Part shown: positions 47,285 to 57,631 of the stretch, in pieces
How positions within the stretch are numbered: position 1 is the first letter of the stretch
Layout of the letters: the number at the start of each line of letters is the position of its first letter
Notes under the pieces: model-generated
What the model was told of the DNA's origin: nothing
Databases searched by the model: none
Seen by the model: the letters and a program-made list of their open reading frames with translations, nothing else
Assembly: GCF_038561965.1 (NCBI RefSeq)
Contig: NZ_CP139348.1
Coordinates: 1,488,001-1,552,000 of the forward strand
Source: Stutzerimonas stutzeri
GTDB taxonomy: Bacteria > Pseudomonadota > Gammaproteobacteria > Pseudomonadales > Pseudomonadaceae
Reading direction: 5' to 3'
Length of the DNA stretch: 64,000 nt
Translations under genes and position numbers: made by a program

Positions 47285-48034
47285 ATGGCTGGTCATTCCA
47301 AATGGGCCAATATCAAGCACCGCAAAGAGCGCCAGGACGCCAAGCGGGGCAAGATCTTCACCAAGTTGATTCGTGAGCTGACCGTCGCGGCCAAGCATGG
47401 CGGCGGCGTGCCGGCGGACAATCCACGCCTGCGCCTGGCGGTGGACAAGGCACTGACGGCCAACATGTCGCGTGACGTCATTGATCGCGCGATCGCGCGG
47501 GGCGCAGGCTCCAGCGAAGCCGACAACATGACCGAGCTGAGCTATGAAGGTTACGCGCCAAGCGGCGTGGCGATCATCATCGAGGCCATGACCGACAACC
47601 GTAACCGTACGGCGGCTGAAGTGCGCCACGCCTTCAGCAAGAACGGCGGCAACCTCGGTACCGACGGTTCGGTCGCGTATATGTTCGATCGCAAGGGACA
47701 GATCAGCTACGCGCCGGGCGTCGACGAGGATGCGTTGATGGAAGCGGCGCTGGAAGCCGGAGCGGACGACGTGGTCAGCCAGGAAGATGGCTCGGTCGAA
47801 ATCTACACCAGCTTCGCGGATTTCCTCTCGGTCAATGAGGCGCTGACGCAGGCAGGCTTCAAGGGCGACGAGGCTGAAGTGGCGATGATTCCGTCGATCA
47901 TGGCGCCAATCACCGATGTCGAGACGGCGCAGAAAGTTCTGCGTTTGATCGATGCGCTAGAAGATCTGGATGACGTGCAGAACGTCTATCACAACGCGGA
48001 GATCTCCGACGAGATCATGCAGCAACTGGGTTGA
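47285..48034 (+). CDS. YebC/PmpR-family regulator
   Basis: 249 residues. [23 protein letters not shown] is the family N-terminus and PEVE-like acidic segments follow. Members include PmpR, reported to repress the pqs quorum-sensing regulator in P. aeruginosa, and TACO1-like translation factors. It precedes ruvC by a terminator and 151 bases, matching the aspS-yebC-ruvCAB order of pseudomonads. The direct role is uncertain. Confidence 0.92.
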   Translation: MAGHSKWANIKHRKERQDAKRGKIFTKLIRELTVAAKHGGGVPADNPRLRLAVDKALTANMSRDVIDRAIARGAGSSEADNMTELSYEGYAPSGVAIIIEAMTDNRNRTAAEVRHAFSKNGGNLGTDGSVAYMFDRKGQISYAPGVDEDALMEAALEAGADDVVSQEDGSVEIYTSFADFLSVNEALTQAGFKGDEAEVAMIPSIMAPITDVETAQKVLRLIDALEDLDDVQNVYHNAEISDEIMQQLG

Positions 48035-48050
48035 GTGTCACGCTGTCCGT

Positions 48051-48087
48051 AGCCGGGAGTCGCACTGGTGTGTTCCCGGCTTTTTTA
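48051..48087 (+). terminator. yebC terminator
   Basis: Eight-base stem AGCCGGGA / TCCCGGCT with a 15-base loop, followed by a T-run (TTTTTT). It is 17 bases after the yebC stop and before ruvC, so ruvC likely has its own promoter or depends on read-through. Confidence 0.75.
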
Positions 48088-48185
48088 CGGCCGGTCTATT
48101 CCCAGGTCGGGCTAAGCGGTCGGTAGCGGATCTGGCATCGGCTCCGTATACTCGCTACTGGATAAATAGACAGCACGGCCAAGGC

Positions 48186-48710
48186 ATGACGCTGATTTTA
48201 GGTATCGACCCCGGCTCTCGAATTACCGGTTATGGCGTTGTGCGTGACAATGGTCGTGGTTGCGAGTACGTCGCCTCCGGCTGCATTCGTACCGGCACTG
48301 GCGAGTTGCCCGACCGGCTGCGTGCGGTGTTCAGTGGTGTGAGCGAGGTCATTCGAACCTACGGTCCGGTGACCATGGGTATCGAACAGGTATTCATGGC
48401 GCGCAATGCCGATTCTGCGCTGAAGCTCGGCCAGGCTCGCGGGGCGGCCATTGTCGCCGGTGCCGAAGCAGGGCTGGAGATTGCCGAGTACACCGCAACG
48501 CAAGTCAAGCAGGCTATCGCCGGAACGGGTGGGGCGGACAAGCAGCAGGTGCAGATGATGGTCATGCACTTGCTCAAGCTTCTGGAAAAACCGCAGATCG
48601 ACGCGTCTGATGCGCTGGCCATTGCGCTATGTCACGCACATCACCGGCAGAGTCTGATCCCACACGGCCTGGCTGGCGCCAAGCGGCGAGGCGGGCGGTT
48701 GCGTCTGTGA
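48186..48710 (+). CDS. ruvC: Holliday junction resolvase RuvC
   Basis: 174 residues. [14 protein letters not shown] contains the first catalytic Asp; [10 protein letters not shown] contains the catalytic Glu; [13 protein letters not shown] contains the last two Asp residues. It cuts Holliday junctions during recombination repair. Open frame extends far upstream but ATG 48186 matches the family N-terminus. Confidence 0.95.
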   Translation: MTLILGIDPGSRITGYGVVRDNGRGCEYVASGCIRTGTGELPDRLRAVFSGVSEVIRTYGPVTMGIEQVFMARNADSALKLGQARGAAIVAGAEAGLEIAEYTATQVKQAIAGTGGADKQQVQMMVMHLLKLLEKPQIDASDALAIALCHAHHRQSLIPHGLAGAKRRGGRLRL

Positions 48711-48783
48711 TTGGCGCAAGCATTCTTGGTTGGATGAATATCGACTGGTCGTCAGCGAATGCTATGGCCATGGAGGACACAGA

Positions 48784-49389
48784 TTGATCGGACGTTTACG
48801 CGGCACGCTGGCGGAAAAACAACCGCCACATCTGATTCTCGACGTAAACGGCATCGGCTATGAGGTCGAGGTGCCGATGACTACGTTGTACCGCCTGCCG
48901 GCGGTCGGCGAGCCGGTGACGCTGCACACGCACCTGGTCGTGCGCGAAGACGCGCAGCTTCTTTACGGCTTCGCTGAAAAGCGCGAGCGTGAGCTGTTCC
49001 GCGAGCTGATCCGCTTGAACGGTGTTGGCCCAAAGCTGGCGCTGGCGCTGATGTCTGGGTTGGAGGTCGATGAGTTGGTGCGCTGCGTGCAGGCGCAGGA
49101 CACTTCGGTCCTGGTGCGCATACCGGGCGTCGGTAAGAAAACCGCCGAGCGGCTTCTGGTCGAACTGAAGGATCGCTTCAAGGCTTGGGAAAGCATGCCA
49201 GCGATCGCGACGTTCGTGGTTGAACCCGGGAGCAAAACGGCAGTCACAAGCGCCGAGAATGATGCGGTCAGCGCGTTGATCTCCCTTGGCTTCAAGCCAC
49301 AGGAAGCCAGCCGTGCGGTGTCCGCGATACAGGAAGATGATTTGAGCAGTGAAGAAATGATCCGTCGTGCCCTTAAGGGCATGGTGTAA
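48784..49389 (+). CDS. ruvA: Holliday junction helicase subunit RuvA
   Basis: 201 residues. The start is TTG 48784 with GGAGG seven bases upstream and the family N-terminus MIGRLRGTL; the longer in-frame ORF from 48730 is not supported. The HhH motifs ([14 protein letters not shown] and [14 protein letters not shown]) and C-terminal domain III (EASRAVSAI) are intact. It tetramerises on the junction and recruits RuvB. Confidence 0.95.
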   Translation: MIGRLRGTLAEKQPPHLILDVNGIGYEVEVPMTTLYRLPAVGEPVTLHTHLVVREDAQLLYGFAEKRERELFRELIRLNGVGPKLALALMSGLEVDELVRCVQAQDTSVLVRIPGVGKKTAERLLVELKDRFKAWESMPAIATFVVEPGSKTAVTSAENDAVSALISLGFKPQEASRAVSAIQEDDLSSEEMIRRALKGMV

Positions 49390-49392
49390 GCC

Positions 49393-50445
49393 ATGATCGA
49401 AGCGGATCGTATCGTCACGGCAGGCAGTCGAGATCGCGACGAGCAAGTGGATCGCGCGATTCGCCCCTTGACGCTGGCCGAGTACATCGGTCAGCCGGTC
49501 GTTCGTGAGCAAATGGACCTCTTCATTCGCGCCGCCAAGGGCCGCCAGGAAGCACTCGATCACACGCTGATCTTCGGTCCGCCTGGGTTGGGCAAGACCA
49601 CGTTAGCGAACATCATTGCCGAAGAAATGGGTGTGTCGATCAAGAGCACATCTGGGCCAGTGCTTGAGCGGCCCGGCGACCTCGCGGCATTGCTGACCAA
49701 CCTGGAAGCAGGCGACGTGCTGTTCGTCGACGAGATCCATCGGCTTTCGCCCATCGTCGAGGAAGTGCTGTATCCGGCGATGGAAGATTTTCAACTGGAT
49801 ATCATGATCGGCGAGGGGCCGGCGGCTCGGTCGATCAAGCTGGATCTGCCACCATTCACCCTTGTGGGTGCCACTACCCGTGCCGGCATGCTGACCAATC
49901 CTCTGCGTGATCGATTCGGCATCGTCCAGCGGCTAGAGTTTTACTCCACCGAGGACCTAGCTACCATCGTCAGCCGCTCGGCCAGCATTCTCGGGCTGCC
50001 TACCGAGGCCGAGGGTGCGTTTGAGATCGCTCGGAGAGCCCGCGGGACTCCGCGAATCGCCAATCGTCTGTTGCGCCGCGTGCGGGATTTCGCTGAGGTC
50101 CGCGGTCGCGGCGAAATCACCCGACAGATTGCCGATCTTGCGCTGAACATGCTCGACGTCGACGAGCGTGGCTTCGATCACCAAGACCGCCGGTTGCTAT
50201 TGACGCTGATCGAGAAGTTCGATGGCGGCCCGGTAGGGATTGATAGTCTTGCTGCGGCAATCAGCGAAGAGCGCCATACCATCGAGGACGTGCTCGAGCC
50301 GTACCTGATCCAGCAGGGCTACATCATGCGTACACCGCGCGGCCGGGTCGTGACTCGTCACGCCTATCTGCACTTCGGCCTCAACCTGCCCAAGCGCATG
50401 AGCGACGCGCCGACGCCGGATCTGTTCGATGGCGACATAGTTTGA
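49393..50445 (+). CDS. ruvB: Holliday junction branch migration ATPase RuvB
   Basis: 350 residues, AAA+ motor. Walker A is GPPGLGKTT, Walker B is VDEIHRL, and sensor elements and the C-terminal winged helix follow. It drives branch migration with RuvA. It starts three bases after ruvA, clearly the same operon; ruvC, ruvA, ruvB are in the common order. Confidence 0.97.
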   Translation: MIEADRIVTAGSRDRDEQVDRAIRPLTLAEYIGQPVVREQMDLFIRAAKGRQEALDHTLIFGPPGLGKTTLANIIAEEMGVSIKSTSGPVLERPGDLAALLTNLEAGDVLFVDEIHRLSPIVEEVLYPAMEDFQLDIMIGEGPAARSIKLDLPPFTLVGATTRAGMLTNPLRDRFGIVQRLEFYSTEDLATIVSRSASILGLPTEAEGAFEIARRARGTPRIANRLLRRVRDFAEVRGRGEITRQIADLALNMLDVDERGFDHQDRRLLLTLIEKFDGGPVGIDSLAAAISEERHTIEDVLEPYLIQQGYIMRTPRGRVVTRHAYLHFGLNLPKRMSDAPTPDLFDGDIV

Positions 50446-50496
50446 CGAAAATATTGTTCTCTTACCCGATTGGCATTTACAAGGCCGAGCACTAGT

Positions 50497-50940
50497 ATGC
50501 GCGCGCAAGCCGGAGCTGAAATCTTCACCCACCGCTGTCGGGTCTATTACGAGGACACTGATGCGGGCGGCATTGTCTACTACGTCAATTACCTCAAATT
50601 CATGGAGCGAGCTCGTACCGAGCGGTTGCGCAGTCTGGGATTCGCCCAGTCGCAGCTGGCCGGTGAGGACTTGCTGTTTGTCGTGCACTCAGTCGAGGCT
50701 CGCTACCGTGCCCCGGCTCGCTTGGATGACGAATTGCTGGTGACGGCCGAGGTGGTTGATTTGAATCGTGCCAGCCTGCGTTTTCGCCAGCAGGTCAGGC
50801 GTGCGGTAGATGATGTTCTGCTTTGTGAGGGGCAGGTGCTGGTGGCCTGCGTACGTGCCGAAAGTTTGAAACCCCGAGCCATCCCCGAAGCGCTACGTAT
50901 CGCTTTCGCGGGTTCGGGTCTATCCCCTGCAGGAGAGTAA
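50497..50940 (+). CDS. ybgC: Tol-Pal-associated acyl-CoA thioesterase YbgC
   Basis: 147 residues, hotdog fold. [26 protein letters not shown] includes the catalytic Asp region (first 20 residues of that motif are diagnostic; positions ~17-42). It hydrolyses acyl-CoA or acyl-ACP and is always the first gene of tol-pal clusters. ATG 50497 is chosen over TTG 50470. tolQ starts two bases after its stop. Confidence 0.92.
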   Translation: MRAQAGAEIFTHRCRVYYEDTDAGGIVYYVNYLKFMERARTERLRSLGFAQSQLAGEDLLFVVHSVEARYRAPARLDDELLVTAEVVDLNRASLRFRQQVRRAVDDVLLCEGQVLVACVRAESLKPRAIPEALRIAFAGSGLSPAGE

Positions 50941-50942
50941 GC

Positions 50943-51635
50943 GTGGAAGCCAACGTCGATCACATGTCCATGTGGAGCCTGATCAGCAACGCCAGCTTCG
51001 TGGTGCAGCTGGTCATGCTGATACTTGTAGGCGCCTCGGTGACCTCATGGATTCTGATTTTTCAACGCGGCAATTTGCTGCGCGCTGCGAAACGAGCGCT
51101 CGATACCTTCGAAGAGCGCTTCTGGTCGGGTATTGACCTGTCCAAGCTTTATCGCCAGGCGGGCAGCAATCCTGATCCGGATTCGGGCGTCGAGCAGATC
51201 TTTCGCGCCGGCTTCAAGGAGTTTTCCCGCCTGCGCCAGCAGCAGGGCGTCGATCCTGATGCGGTGATGGATGGGGTCAATCGCGCCATGCGCGTAGCCA
51301 TCTCTCGCGAAGAGGAGAAGCTCGAGCAGAGCTTGCCATTCCTGGCCACCGTTGGTTCGACCAGTCCTTACATCGGCCTGTTCGGCACCGTTTGGGGGAT
51401 CATGAACTCCTTTCGCGGTTTGGCTCAGGTTCAGCAGGCAACCCTGGCTACCGTGGCGCCAGGTATCGCTGAAGCGTTGATCGCCACTGCGATCGGTTTG
51501 TTTGCCGCGATTCCTGCGGTGATTGCCTACAACCGTTTCGCTGCACGCAGCGAGATGCTCATCGGCCGCTACTACACCTTTGCCGATGAGTTCCAGGCCA
51601 TCCTCCATCGCAAAGTTCACACCACTGAAGACTGA
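50943..51635 (+). CDS. tolQ: Tol-Pal motor subunit TolQ
   Basis: 230 residues, three membrane helices: one near residue 20-40, and two in the second half (TVGSTSPYIGLFGTVWGIM and the LIATAIGLFAAIPAVIAYNR segment). It uses the proton motive force with TolR to drive TolA. The start is GTG 50943. Conserved cluster position between ybgC and tolR. Confidence 0.95.
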   Translation: MEANVDHMSMWSLISNASFVVQLVMLILVGASVTSWILIFQRGNLLRAAKRALDTFEERFWSGIDLSKLYRQAGSNPDPDSGVEQIFRAGFKEFSRLRQQQGVDPDAVMDGVNRAMRVAISREEEKLEQSLPFLATVGSTSPYIGLFGTVWGIMNSFRGLAQVQQATLATVAPGIAEALIATAIGLFAAIPAVIAYNRFAARSEMLIGRYYTFADEFQAILHRKVHTTED

Positions 51636-51646
51636 GGCCCACGGCC

Positions 51647-52087
51647 ATGGCCAGAATCCGCAATAGACGCAAGCCCGTCGCCGAGATGAACGTAGTGCCT
51701 TACATCGATGTGATGCTGGTACTGCTGGTCATCTTCATGGTTACGGCGCCGATGCTCAATCAGGGCGTCAAGGTCGATCTGCCCAAGGTCAGCAGCGAGG
51801 CCTTGCCGCAAGATAACGACAAGCAGGTGTTGACCATCTCGATCAAGGCCGACAAGACCTACTACTGGAACGTCGGCAGCGAGGTCGATACAGAGAGCAG
51901 GGGTAACGAGGCTGTCGCATTGGCTGATATGACGCAGGCGGTCGTCGCCATCATGCGTCAGCGTCCAGACACGCAGGTATTCATCCGTGGCGACCGTGCC
52001 GTGGATTACGGCTCGGTCATGGCGGCCATGGGCGGTTTGCAGGAAGCCGGCGTTGGTAATGTCGGCCTGATCACCGAGGCGCCTTGA
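51647..52087 (+). CDS. tolR: Tol-Pal motor subunit TolR
   Basis: 146 residues. One N-terminal membrane helix with the proton-carrying Asp in VPYIDVMLVLLVIFMV, then a periplasmic domain. The stop overlaps the tolA ATG by one base (TGATG). Partner of TolQ and TolA. Confidence 0.94.
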   Translation: MARIRNRRKPVAEMNVVPYIDVMLVLLVIFMVTAPMLNQGVKVDLPKVSSEALPQDNDKQVLTISIKADKTYYWNVGSEVDTESRGNEAVALADMTQAVVAIMRQRPDTQVFIRGDRAVDYGSVMAAMGGLQEAGVGNVGLITEAP

Positions 52088-53088
52088 TGCAGCAGCGTGA
52101 CTCGTCGCCTTCGCAGAGCTACTTCTGGCCGACCGTGCTGGCGGTCGGCCTGCACGTCATTATCTTCGGCATGCTGTTCGTCAGCTTTTCAATGACACCC
52201 GAGCTGCCGCCTTCCAAGCCGATCGTGCAGGCCACCCTGTACCAGTTGAAGTCCCAGAGCCAGGCAACTACTCAGACCAACCAAAAGATCGCGGGCGAAG
52301 CGAAGAAGACCGCTGCCAAGCAGTTCGAAAGCGAGCAGATGGAACAGCGCAAGGTCGAGCAGGAAAAGCAGGCCGCTGCCGCCCGCGCTGCGGAACAAAA
52401 GAAGGCTGAAGAGGCTCGAAAGGCCGATGCGGCGAAAGCTGCGGCCGATAAAGCAGCAGCTGCGAAGAAGGCCGAGGAGGCCAAGAAGGTCGAGCAACAG
52501 AAGCAAGCCGAGATCGCAAAGAAGAAGGCGGCCGAAGAGCTGGCCAAGACGAAAGCGTCAGAAGAGGCCAAGAAAAAGGCCGCCGAAGAAGCCAAGCGGA
52601 AGGCAGCGGAGGAGGCCAAGAAAAAAGCGGCAGCCGAAGCGGCGAAGAAGAAAGCAGCGGAAGACGCCAAGAAGAAGGCGGCAGCCGATGCGGCACGCAA
52701 AGCGGCAGAAGACAAGAAAGCACAGGCACTTGCCGAGTTGCTCTCGGACACTACCGAGCGTCAGCAGGCGTTGGCTGATAGCCATGGTGACCAAGTGGCC
52801 GGCAACTTCGACGACTTGATTCGACTGCGCGCGGCAGAAGGCTGGACGCGTCCGCCGTCGGCGCGCAACAACATGACCGTGCAGCTTCAGGTAAATATGC
52901 TTCCAGATGGCACCATTACCAGCGTTAGCGTCTCTCGCTCCAGCGGTGATGCGCCATTCGACAATTCTGCGGTTGCCGCAGTTAAGAACATCGGTCGGCT
53001 GACAGAAATGCAGGGCCTGAGCCCGCAGGACTTCCAGCCTTACCGGTCCTTCAAAATGACATTCACGCCTGAGGATCTTGCGTTGTGA
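52087..53088 (+). CDS. tolA: Envelope-spanning TolA
   Basis: 333 residues. An N-terminal membrane helix ([18 protein letters not shown]) with the SHLS-equivalent, then a long Ala/Lys/Glu-rich helix (residues ~65-215) built of KKAAEEA-type units, then a C-terminal globular domain (~235-333) that binds TolB and Pal. ATG 52087 overlaps the tolR stop. The repetitive middle is low-complexity coding, not a mobile repeat. Confidence 0.93.
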   Translation: MQQRDSSPSQSYFWPTVLAVGLHVIIFGMLFVSFSMTPELPPSKPIVQATLYQLKSQSQATTQTNQKIAGEAKKTAAKQFESEQMEQRKVEQEKQAAAARAAEQKKAEEARKADAAKAAADKAAAAKKAEEAKKVEQQKQAEIAKKKAAEELAKTKASEEAKKKAAEEAKRKAAEEAKKKAAAEAAKKKAAEDAKKKAAADAARKAAEDKKAQALAELLSDTTERQQALADSHGDQVAGNFDDLIRLRAAEGWTRPPSARNNMTVQLQVNMLPDGTITSVSVSRSSGDAPFDNSAVAAVKNIGRLTEMQGLSPQDFQPYRSFKMTFTPEDLAL

Positions 53089-54386
53089 TCAATTCCCTTC
53101 GAGGTCTATTTGTCCTGCTCTGCTGCCTGGCGGGAATGGCGGTGGCGCAGGAAAAGAACATTGTGGTTACCAGCGGCGCCGACCGTGCGATTCCAATCGC
53201 GGTGGTCCCGTTCGGCTGGCAGGGCGGTACTGTGTTGCCTGAGGACATGGCGGAAATCGTCAGCAACGATTTACGTAATTCCGGCATCTTTCAGCCGATT
53301 CCGCGGCAGAACATGATCAGCATGCCGACGCGCGGCAGCGAGATCATCTATCGCGACTGGAAGGCGCTAGGTGCCCAATACGTAATGGTCGGTAACATCG
53401 AGCCGGCTGGTGGTCGGCTGCAGATCCGGTACGAGGTATTCAACGTAACCACCGAGCAGCAGGTCATGACTGGAACGGTCGGAGGCTCTCCCGATCAGCT
53501 GCGCGATATGGGTCACCATGCAGCAGATCAGTCTTTCGAGAAGCTGACCGGCATCAAGGGCGCGTTTTCCACCCGTCTGCTTTATGTCACCGTCGAACGA
53601 CTGGGTGGCGCTAATACTCGCTACACGCTGCAGCGCTCCGACTATGACGGTGCCCGCGCAGTGACCTTGCTGCAATCGCGTGAGCCGATCCTCTCGCCGC
53701 GTTACTCGCCGGACGGCCGCCGTATTGCCTACGTGTCTTTCGAACAGAGGCGCCCGCGGATTTTCATCCAGCACATCGACACCGGCCGCCGCGAGCAAAT
53801 CACCAATTTCGAGGGCCTGAACGGCGCGCCGGCATTCTCGCCAGATGGCAATCGCCTGGCGTTCGTGCTGTCCAAGGATGGCAATCCCGAGATATACGTA
53901 ATGGATCTGGGGTCACGCCAGCTGCAGCGTCTGACCAATCACTACGCCATTGATACCGAACCCTTCTGGGGCGCGGACGGTCAAACTATTTACTTCACTT
54001 CCGATCGCGCCGGCAAACCGCAGGTTTACAAACAGCGGATAGGCAGCAACTCGGCCGAGCGCGTGACGTTCGTCGGTAACTACAACGCTAACCCTAAACT
54101 GTCGGCTGATGAGAAGACTCTGGTCATGATCCACCGTCAGGACGGTTACACGAACTTCAAGGTTGCTGCACAGGATCTGCAACGGGGCAATCTGCGGATA
54201 CTTTCGGATACCAGTCTGGATGAGTCTCCTACTGTTGCGCCTAATGGCACCATGCTAATCTACGCCACCCGCCAGCAGGGCCGGGGAGTCTTGATGCTCG
54301 TGTCCATCAATGGACGCGTTAGGCTCCCGCTTCCAACAGCTCAAGGAGAAGTCCGAGAGCCGTCCTGGTCCCCTTACCTGAACTGA
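53085..54386 (+). CDS. tolB: Periplasmic beta-propeller TolB
   Basis: 433 residues. GTG start at 53085 overlaps the tolA stop by four bases. Signal peptide with cleavage after MAVA, an N-terminal domain, then six PD40 propeller blades ([28 protein letters not shown]). Links Tol and Pal. Normal length. Confidence 0.95.
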   Translation: MINSLRGLFVLLCCLAGMAVAQEKNIVVTSGADRAIPIAVVPFGWQGGTVLPEDMAEIVSNDLRNSGIFQPIPRQNMISMPTRGSEIIYRDWKALGAQYVMVGNIEPAGGRLQIRYEVFNVTTEQQVMTGTVGGSPDQLRDMGHHAADQSFEKLTGIKGAFSTRLLYVTVERLGGANTRYTLQRSDYDGARAVTLLQSREPILSPRYSPDGRRIAYVSFEQRRPRIFIQHIDTGRREQITNFEGLNGAPAFSPDGNRLAFVLSKDGNPEIYVMDLGSRQLQRLTNHYAIDTEPFWGADGQTIYFTSDRAGKPQVYKQRIGSNSAERVTFVGNYNANPKLSADEKTLVMIHRQDGYTNFKVAAQDLQRGNLRILSDTSLDESPTVAPNGTMLIYATRQQGRGVLMLVSINGRVRLPLPTAQGEVREPSWSPYLN

Positions 54387-54434
54387 TGCGGTATCAACGC
54401 TTTTTAACCAAAAACACACCTGGGGTTGTTACAC

Positions 54435-54938
54435 ATGGAAATGCTGAAATTCGGTAAGTTCACCGCTCTGGCTCTGGCCATGGCTGTTGCTGTTGGTTGT
54501 TCCTCTAAGGGCGGCGACGATTCGGGCGAAGGTTCGGGCGCGATCGATCCGAACGCTGGTTACGGTGCCGATTCCGGTTCCGTTGATAGCAGCATGAGCG
54601 AAGAAGCTGCTCTGCGCGCCATCACCACTTTCTACTTCGAGTACGATAGCTCCGACCTGAAGCCGGAAGCCATGCGCGCTCTGGACGTTCACGCCAAGGA
54701 CCTGAAAGGCAACGGCGCTCGCGTCGTTCTGGAAGGCCACACCGACGAGCGTGGTACTCGCGAGTACAACATGGCTCTGGGCGAGCGCCGTTCCAAGGCC
54801 GTTCAGCGTTACATGGTACTGCAGGGCGTTTCCCCGGCTCAGCTGGAACTGGTTTCCTACGGCGAAGAGCGTCCGGTTGCCATGGGCAACGACGAGCAGT
54901 CCTGGGCTCAGAACCGTCGCGTCGAACTGCGTAAGTAA
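54435..54938 (+). CDS. oprL: Peptidoglycan-associated lipoprotein Pal / OprL
   Basis: 167 residues. Lipobox AVAVGC and the OmpA-like domain with [16 protein letters not shown] (peptidoglycan binding). The N-terminus MEMLKFGKF is that of Pseudomonas OprL, which is otherwise 168 residues. ATG 54435 fits; an earlier frame from 54426 (TTG) is not used. It anchors the outer membrane to peptidoglycan through TolB/TolA. Confidence 0.95.
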   Translation: MEMLKFGKFTALALAMAVAVGCSSKGGDDSGEGSGAIDPNAGYGADSGSVDSSMSEEAALRAITTFYFEYDSSDLKPEAMRALDVHAKDLKGNGARVVLEGHTDERGTREYNMALGERRSKAVQRYMVLQGVSPAQLELVSYGEERPVAMGNDEQSWAQNRRVELRK

Positions 54939-54944
54939 TTCGAT

Positions 54945-55748
54945 ATGCGCAAGTACCGCCACGCTCTGACTTTTACAGTGCTCGGCCTGCCGCTTATGGC
55001 GGCGGCTCAAGTGCCGGTTGTGGATTACGAGCAGGGTGCCGCTAGCGGTAACCCTGGCTATTCCACGGCCGCGCCGAGCGGTGACGGTGCCTATGCTGGA
55101 GGTGGAGCTGCTGCTCCATCTTCGGCGCAGGGCATGCTCTTCATGCAGCTGCAACAGATGCAGGAAGAGATCGCGCAATTGCGCGGCATGCTTGAAGAAC
55201 AACAGAATCAGATTCAGCGCCTGCAACAAGAGGGGCTGGAACGCTATCAGGATCTGGATCGACGGATGTCGAGCGGGTCCGCAACAAACCAGGCGGCGCC
55301 TGCGCGCGACGTTTCTGCGGCCAATACCAATGCGCCCGCAGCAACGCAGGGCCAGACCCAGAGCGGCTCAAGCGATCCTGCCCAAGAAAAGCTTTATTAC
55401 GATGCTGCTTTCGACCTGATCAAGGCGAAAGACTTCGATAAGGCCAGCCAGGCTTTCGCGGCTTTCCTGCGCAAGTACCCTGACAGTCAGTACGCTGGCA
55501 ATGCGCAGTACTGGCTGGGTGAGGTCAATCTGGCCAAGGGTGATTTGCAGGGCGCAGGCCAGGCCTTCGCTAGGGTCAGCCAGGCTTATCCGCAGCACAA
55601 CAAGGTGCCGGATTCGCTCTACAAGCTGGCCGACGTCGAAATTCGCCTGGGTAATCGGGACAAGGCTCAGGGTATTTTGCGCCAGGTCGTTACTCAGTAC
55701 CCGAATACATCGGCCGCGCAGTTGGCTCAGCGGCAACTCAATCGCTGA
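54945..55748 (+). CDS. cpoB: Cell division coordinator CpoB (YbgF)
   Basis: 267 residues. Signal peptide (cleavage after MAAA), a central coiled coil (FMQLQQMQEEIAQLRGML, ~64-105), a Gln/Ser/Ala linker, and three to four TPR-like units at the C-terminus (LYYDAAFDLIKAKDFDKA). Coordinates outer-membrane constriction with peptidoglycan synthesis. It is the last gene of the tol-pal cluster and is followed by a terminator. Confidence 0.93.
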   Translation: MRKYRHALTFTVLGLPLMAAAQVPVVDYEQGAASGNPGYSTAAPSGDGAYAGGGAAAPSSAQGMLFMQLQQMQEEIAQLRGMLEEQQNQIQRLQQEGLERYQDLDRRMSSGSATNQAAPARDVSAANTNAPAATQGQTQSGSSDPAQEKLYYDAAFDLIKAKDFDKASQAFAAFLRKYPDSQYAGNAQYWLGEVNLAKGDLQGAGQAFARVSQAYPQHNKVPDSLYKLADVEIRLGNRDKAQGILRQVVTQYPNTSAAQLAQRQLNR

Positions 55749-55768
55749 TATCACGCTGGCGATATGAA

Positions 55769-55798
55769 CGAAACCCGCCCATCGTGCGGGTTTTTCGT
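55769..55798 (+). terminator. cpoB: cpoB terminator
   Basis: Stem AAACCCGC / GCGGGTTT with a seven-base loop at 55771-55793, then TTCGTT. It ends the tol-pal unit; queE starts about 70 bases later. Confidence 0.75.
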
Positions 55799-55867
55799 TA
55801 GAATCGCCGCCCCTATTTCCCGCAACGGAGGCGGATGGCCTGTTTAGCCGTCACGCCCGTGGCTGAT

Positions 55868-56509
55868 ATGACTCTGCGAATTACCGAGATTTTCTACTCG
55901 CTGCAGGGGGAAACGCGAACCAGTGGACTGCCTACTGTGTTCGTTCGCCTGACCGGCTGTCCCCTGCGCTGTCAATATTGTGATACCGCTTATGCGTTCA
56001 GTGGTGGAGAGTTGATGACTCTCGATGCGATCGCCGAGCGTGTCGCATCCTACAATCCCCGTTACGTCTGCGTAACCGGTGGAGAGCCTTTGGCTCAGCC
56101 CAACTGCATGCCATTGCTGCAGCGGCTTTGTGACGCGGGGTACGAGGTTTCGCTGGAGACCAGTGGCGCGCTCGATATTTCCATGGTGGACGAACGGGTT
56201 AGTCGAGTGGTGGACCTCAAAACACCAGGTTCCGCCGAGGTCGCACGCAATCGCTACGAGAACATGGCTTATCTCACGCCTAACGATCAGGTGAAGTTTG
56301 TCATCTGTTCCCGCCAGGACTACGACTGGGCTGCCAGCAAGCTGATCGAATATGGCCTGGATCGGCGCGCGGGTGAGGTGCTCTTCTCACCTAGTCACGG
56401 CCAGGTTGATGTCCGTGCGCTTTCGGATTGGATCGTTGCTGACAATCTTCCCGTGCGGCTGCAGTTGCAGTTGCACAAGATCATCTGGAACGACGCGCCC
56501 GGCCATTGA
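55868..56509 (+). CDS. queE: 7-carboxy-7-deazaguanine synthase QueE
   Basis: 213 residues from ATG 55868, radical SAM enzyme converting 6-carboxytetrahydropterin to CDG in queuosine synthesis. The cluster motif RLTGCPLRCQYC is C-x3-C-x2-C (Cys31, 35, 38). GEPLAQP is the SAM-binding element. ATG 55835 is an alternative with GGAGG only three bases upstream; the conserved N-terminus starts near 55868. queC follows at 56572. Confidence 0.92.
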   Translation: MTLRITEIFYSLQGETRTSGLPTVFVRLTGCPLRCQYCDTAYAFSGGELMTLDAIAERVASYNPRYVCVTGGEPLAQPNCMPLLQRLCDAGYEVSLETSGALDISMVDERVSRVVDLKTPGSAEVARNRYENMAYLTPNDQVKFVICSRQDYDWAASKLIEYGLDRRAGEVLFSPSHGQVDVRALSDWIVADNLPVRLQLQLHKIIWNDAPGH

Positions 56510-56571
56510 GATCGTGGCTCTTGTGGTCAGCTGTTTGCTGGCTGTGACAACCCGCATTGAAGGTATCCGAG

Positions 56572-57246
56572 ATGAACGATAAGAAGGCAGTCATTCTGCT
56601 GTCCGGCGGACTCGACTCGGCCACGGTCGTGGCCATGGCTCGTGATCAGGGTTACACCTGCTACACGATGAGTTTCGACTATGGGCAACGCCATCGCGCC
56701 GAGCTGCAGGCTGCCGAGCGCGTGGCGAAGCAGCTGGGTGTGATCGAGCACAAGGTGATTGGGCTCAACCTCAACGGTATCGGCGGTTCGGCGCTGACGG
56801 ATGCAAACATTGATGTGCCTGAAGTGCCGAGTGAAGGCATTCCTGTCACCTACGTTCCTGCACGCAACACCGTCTTTCTCTCGCTGGCGCTTGGTTGGGC
56901 GGAAGTGCTTGGTGCACGAGACATCTTCATCGGTGTCAACGCGGTCGACTATTCGGGCTATCCAGACTGCCGTCCGGAGTTCGTTGCCGCATTCGAGCGC
57001 ATGGCCAATTTGGCTACCAAGGCGGGCGTGGAAGGGGTGGGGTTCCGTATCCAGGCTCCGCTGCAAGAGCTGAGCAAGGCGCGGATCGTCCAGGAAGGGG
57101 CTCGTTTGGGCGTGGATTATGCGATGACGGTTTCTTGCTATCAGGCTGATGCGGATGGCCGGGCATGTGGGAGATGCGACAGTTGCCGGCTGCGCGCCGC
57201 CGGTTTTGCCGAAGCAGGCCTGGCTGATCCGACCCGCTATTTCTGA
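56572..57246 (+). CDS. queC: 7-cyano-7-deazaguanine synthase QueC
   Basis: 224 residues. The PP-loop SGGLDS is at 11-16 and the zinc cysteines are in [14 protein letters not shown] at the C-terminus. It makes preQ0 from CDG with ATP and ammonia. ATG 56572 is 62 bases after queE. No preQ1 riboswitch-like sequence was seen upstream. Confidence 0.95.
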   Translation: MNDKKAVILLSGGLDSATVVAMARDQGYTCYTMSFDYGQRHRAELQAAERVAKQLGVIEHKVIGLNLNGIGGSALTDANIDVPEVPSEGIPVTYVPARNTVFLSLALGWAEVLGARDIFIGVNAVDYSGYPDCRPEFVAAFERMANLATKAGVEGVGFRIQAPLQELSKARIVQEGARLGVDYAMTVSCYQADADGRACGRCDSCRLRAAGFAEAGLADPTRYF

Positions 57247-57292
57247 ATGGCGTCGCACTTGATATCGGGGCTGACGTCACGCTGTATTGATT

Positions 57293-57339
57293 GAATCTTT
57301 TTAAAAAAAGATTGTTTTCATCAATCAAATCAGTATCAT
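57293..57339 (+). promoter_or_regulatory. tRNA-Lys promoter with UP-like element
   Basis: An A/T tract (ATCTTTTTAAAAAAAGATT, 57295-57313) is followed by TTGTTT at 57312-57317, a 16-base spacer and TATCAT at 57334-57339. A GC-rich discriminator (GCGCCCCGC) follows, typical of stringent stable-RNA promoters. The start site would lie near 57346, giving a leader of about six bases before the mature tRNA. Confidence 0.65.
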
Positions 57340-57351
57340 GCGCCCCGCATT

Positions 57352-57427
57352 GGGTCGTTAGCTCAGTTGGTAGAGCAGTTGGCTTTTAACCAATTGGTCG
57401 TAGGTTCGAATCCTACACGACCCACCA
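57352..57427 (+). tRNA. tRNA-Lys(UUU)
   Basis: 76 bases, encoded CCA. Acceptor GGGUCGU/ACGACCC, D-stem GCUC/GAGC, anticodon stem GUUGG/CCAAU, loop CUUUUAA with anticodon UUU (DNA TTT), T-stem GUAGG/CCUAC with UUCGAAU loop. Preceded by a strong promoter and followed by a terminator 24 bases later. In P. aeruginosa the tRNA-Lys at this place is a known integration site for large islands; none is inserted here. Confidence 0.97.
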
Positions 57428-57448
57428 TATTTCTCCTTCGGGAGTGCG

Positions 57449-57486
57449 AAAAGCCGGAGACCTTCAAGGTCGTCCGGCTTTTTTTA
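57449..57486 (+). terminator. tRNA-Lys terminator
   Basis: Stem AAGCCGGA / TCCGGCTT with an inner GACCTT/AAGGTC stem, then a run of T (TTTTTTT). Starts about 24 bases after the tRNA end. Confidence 0.85.
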
Positions 57487-57631
57487 TACCTGCACATCGG
57501 TAGCGGCGCCCGTCTGAGTGCTACGTTCGGTCATAAGCGGCATTTTTCTCTACGACCTTAGTAGGTGGCTTAAGGGTTTTTAAACGTAATAGACTGCGGA
57601 CTTCCTGATTGTCCGTTGGTTCGAGGCTCAA

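Noticed and set aside
52290..52735. Tandem-repeat-like tract suggestive of a satellite or CRISPR
   Set aside because: It is the Ala/Lys/Glu-rich helix of tolA; unit lengths vary and the frame is coding.
56510..56571. preQ1 riboswitch before queC
   Set aside because: Only 62 bases between genes and no preQ1-I type hairpin with an A-rich tail was seen.
57247..57311. A/T palindrome after queC as a rho-independent terminator
   Set aside because: The stem is A/T only and lies where a UP element is expected for the tRNA promoter; promoter reading preferred.
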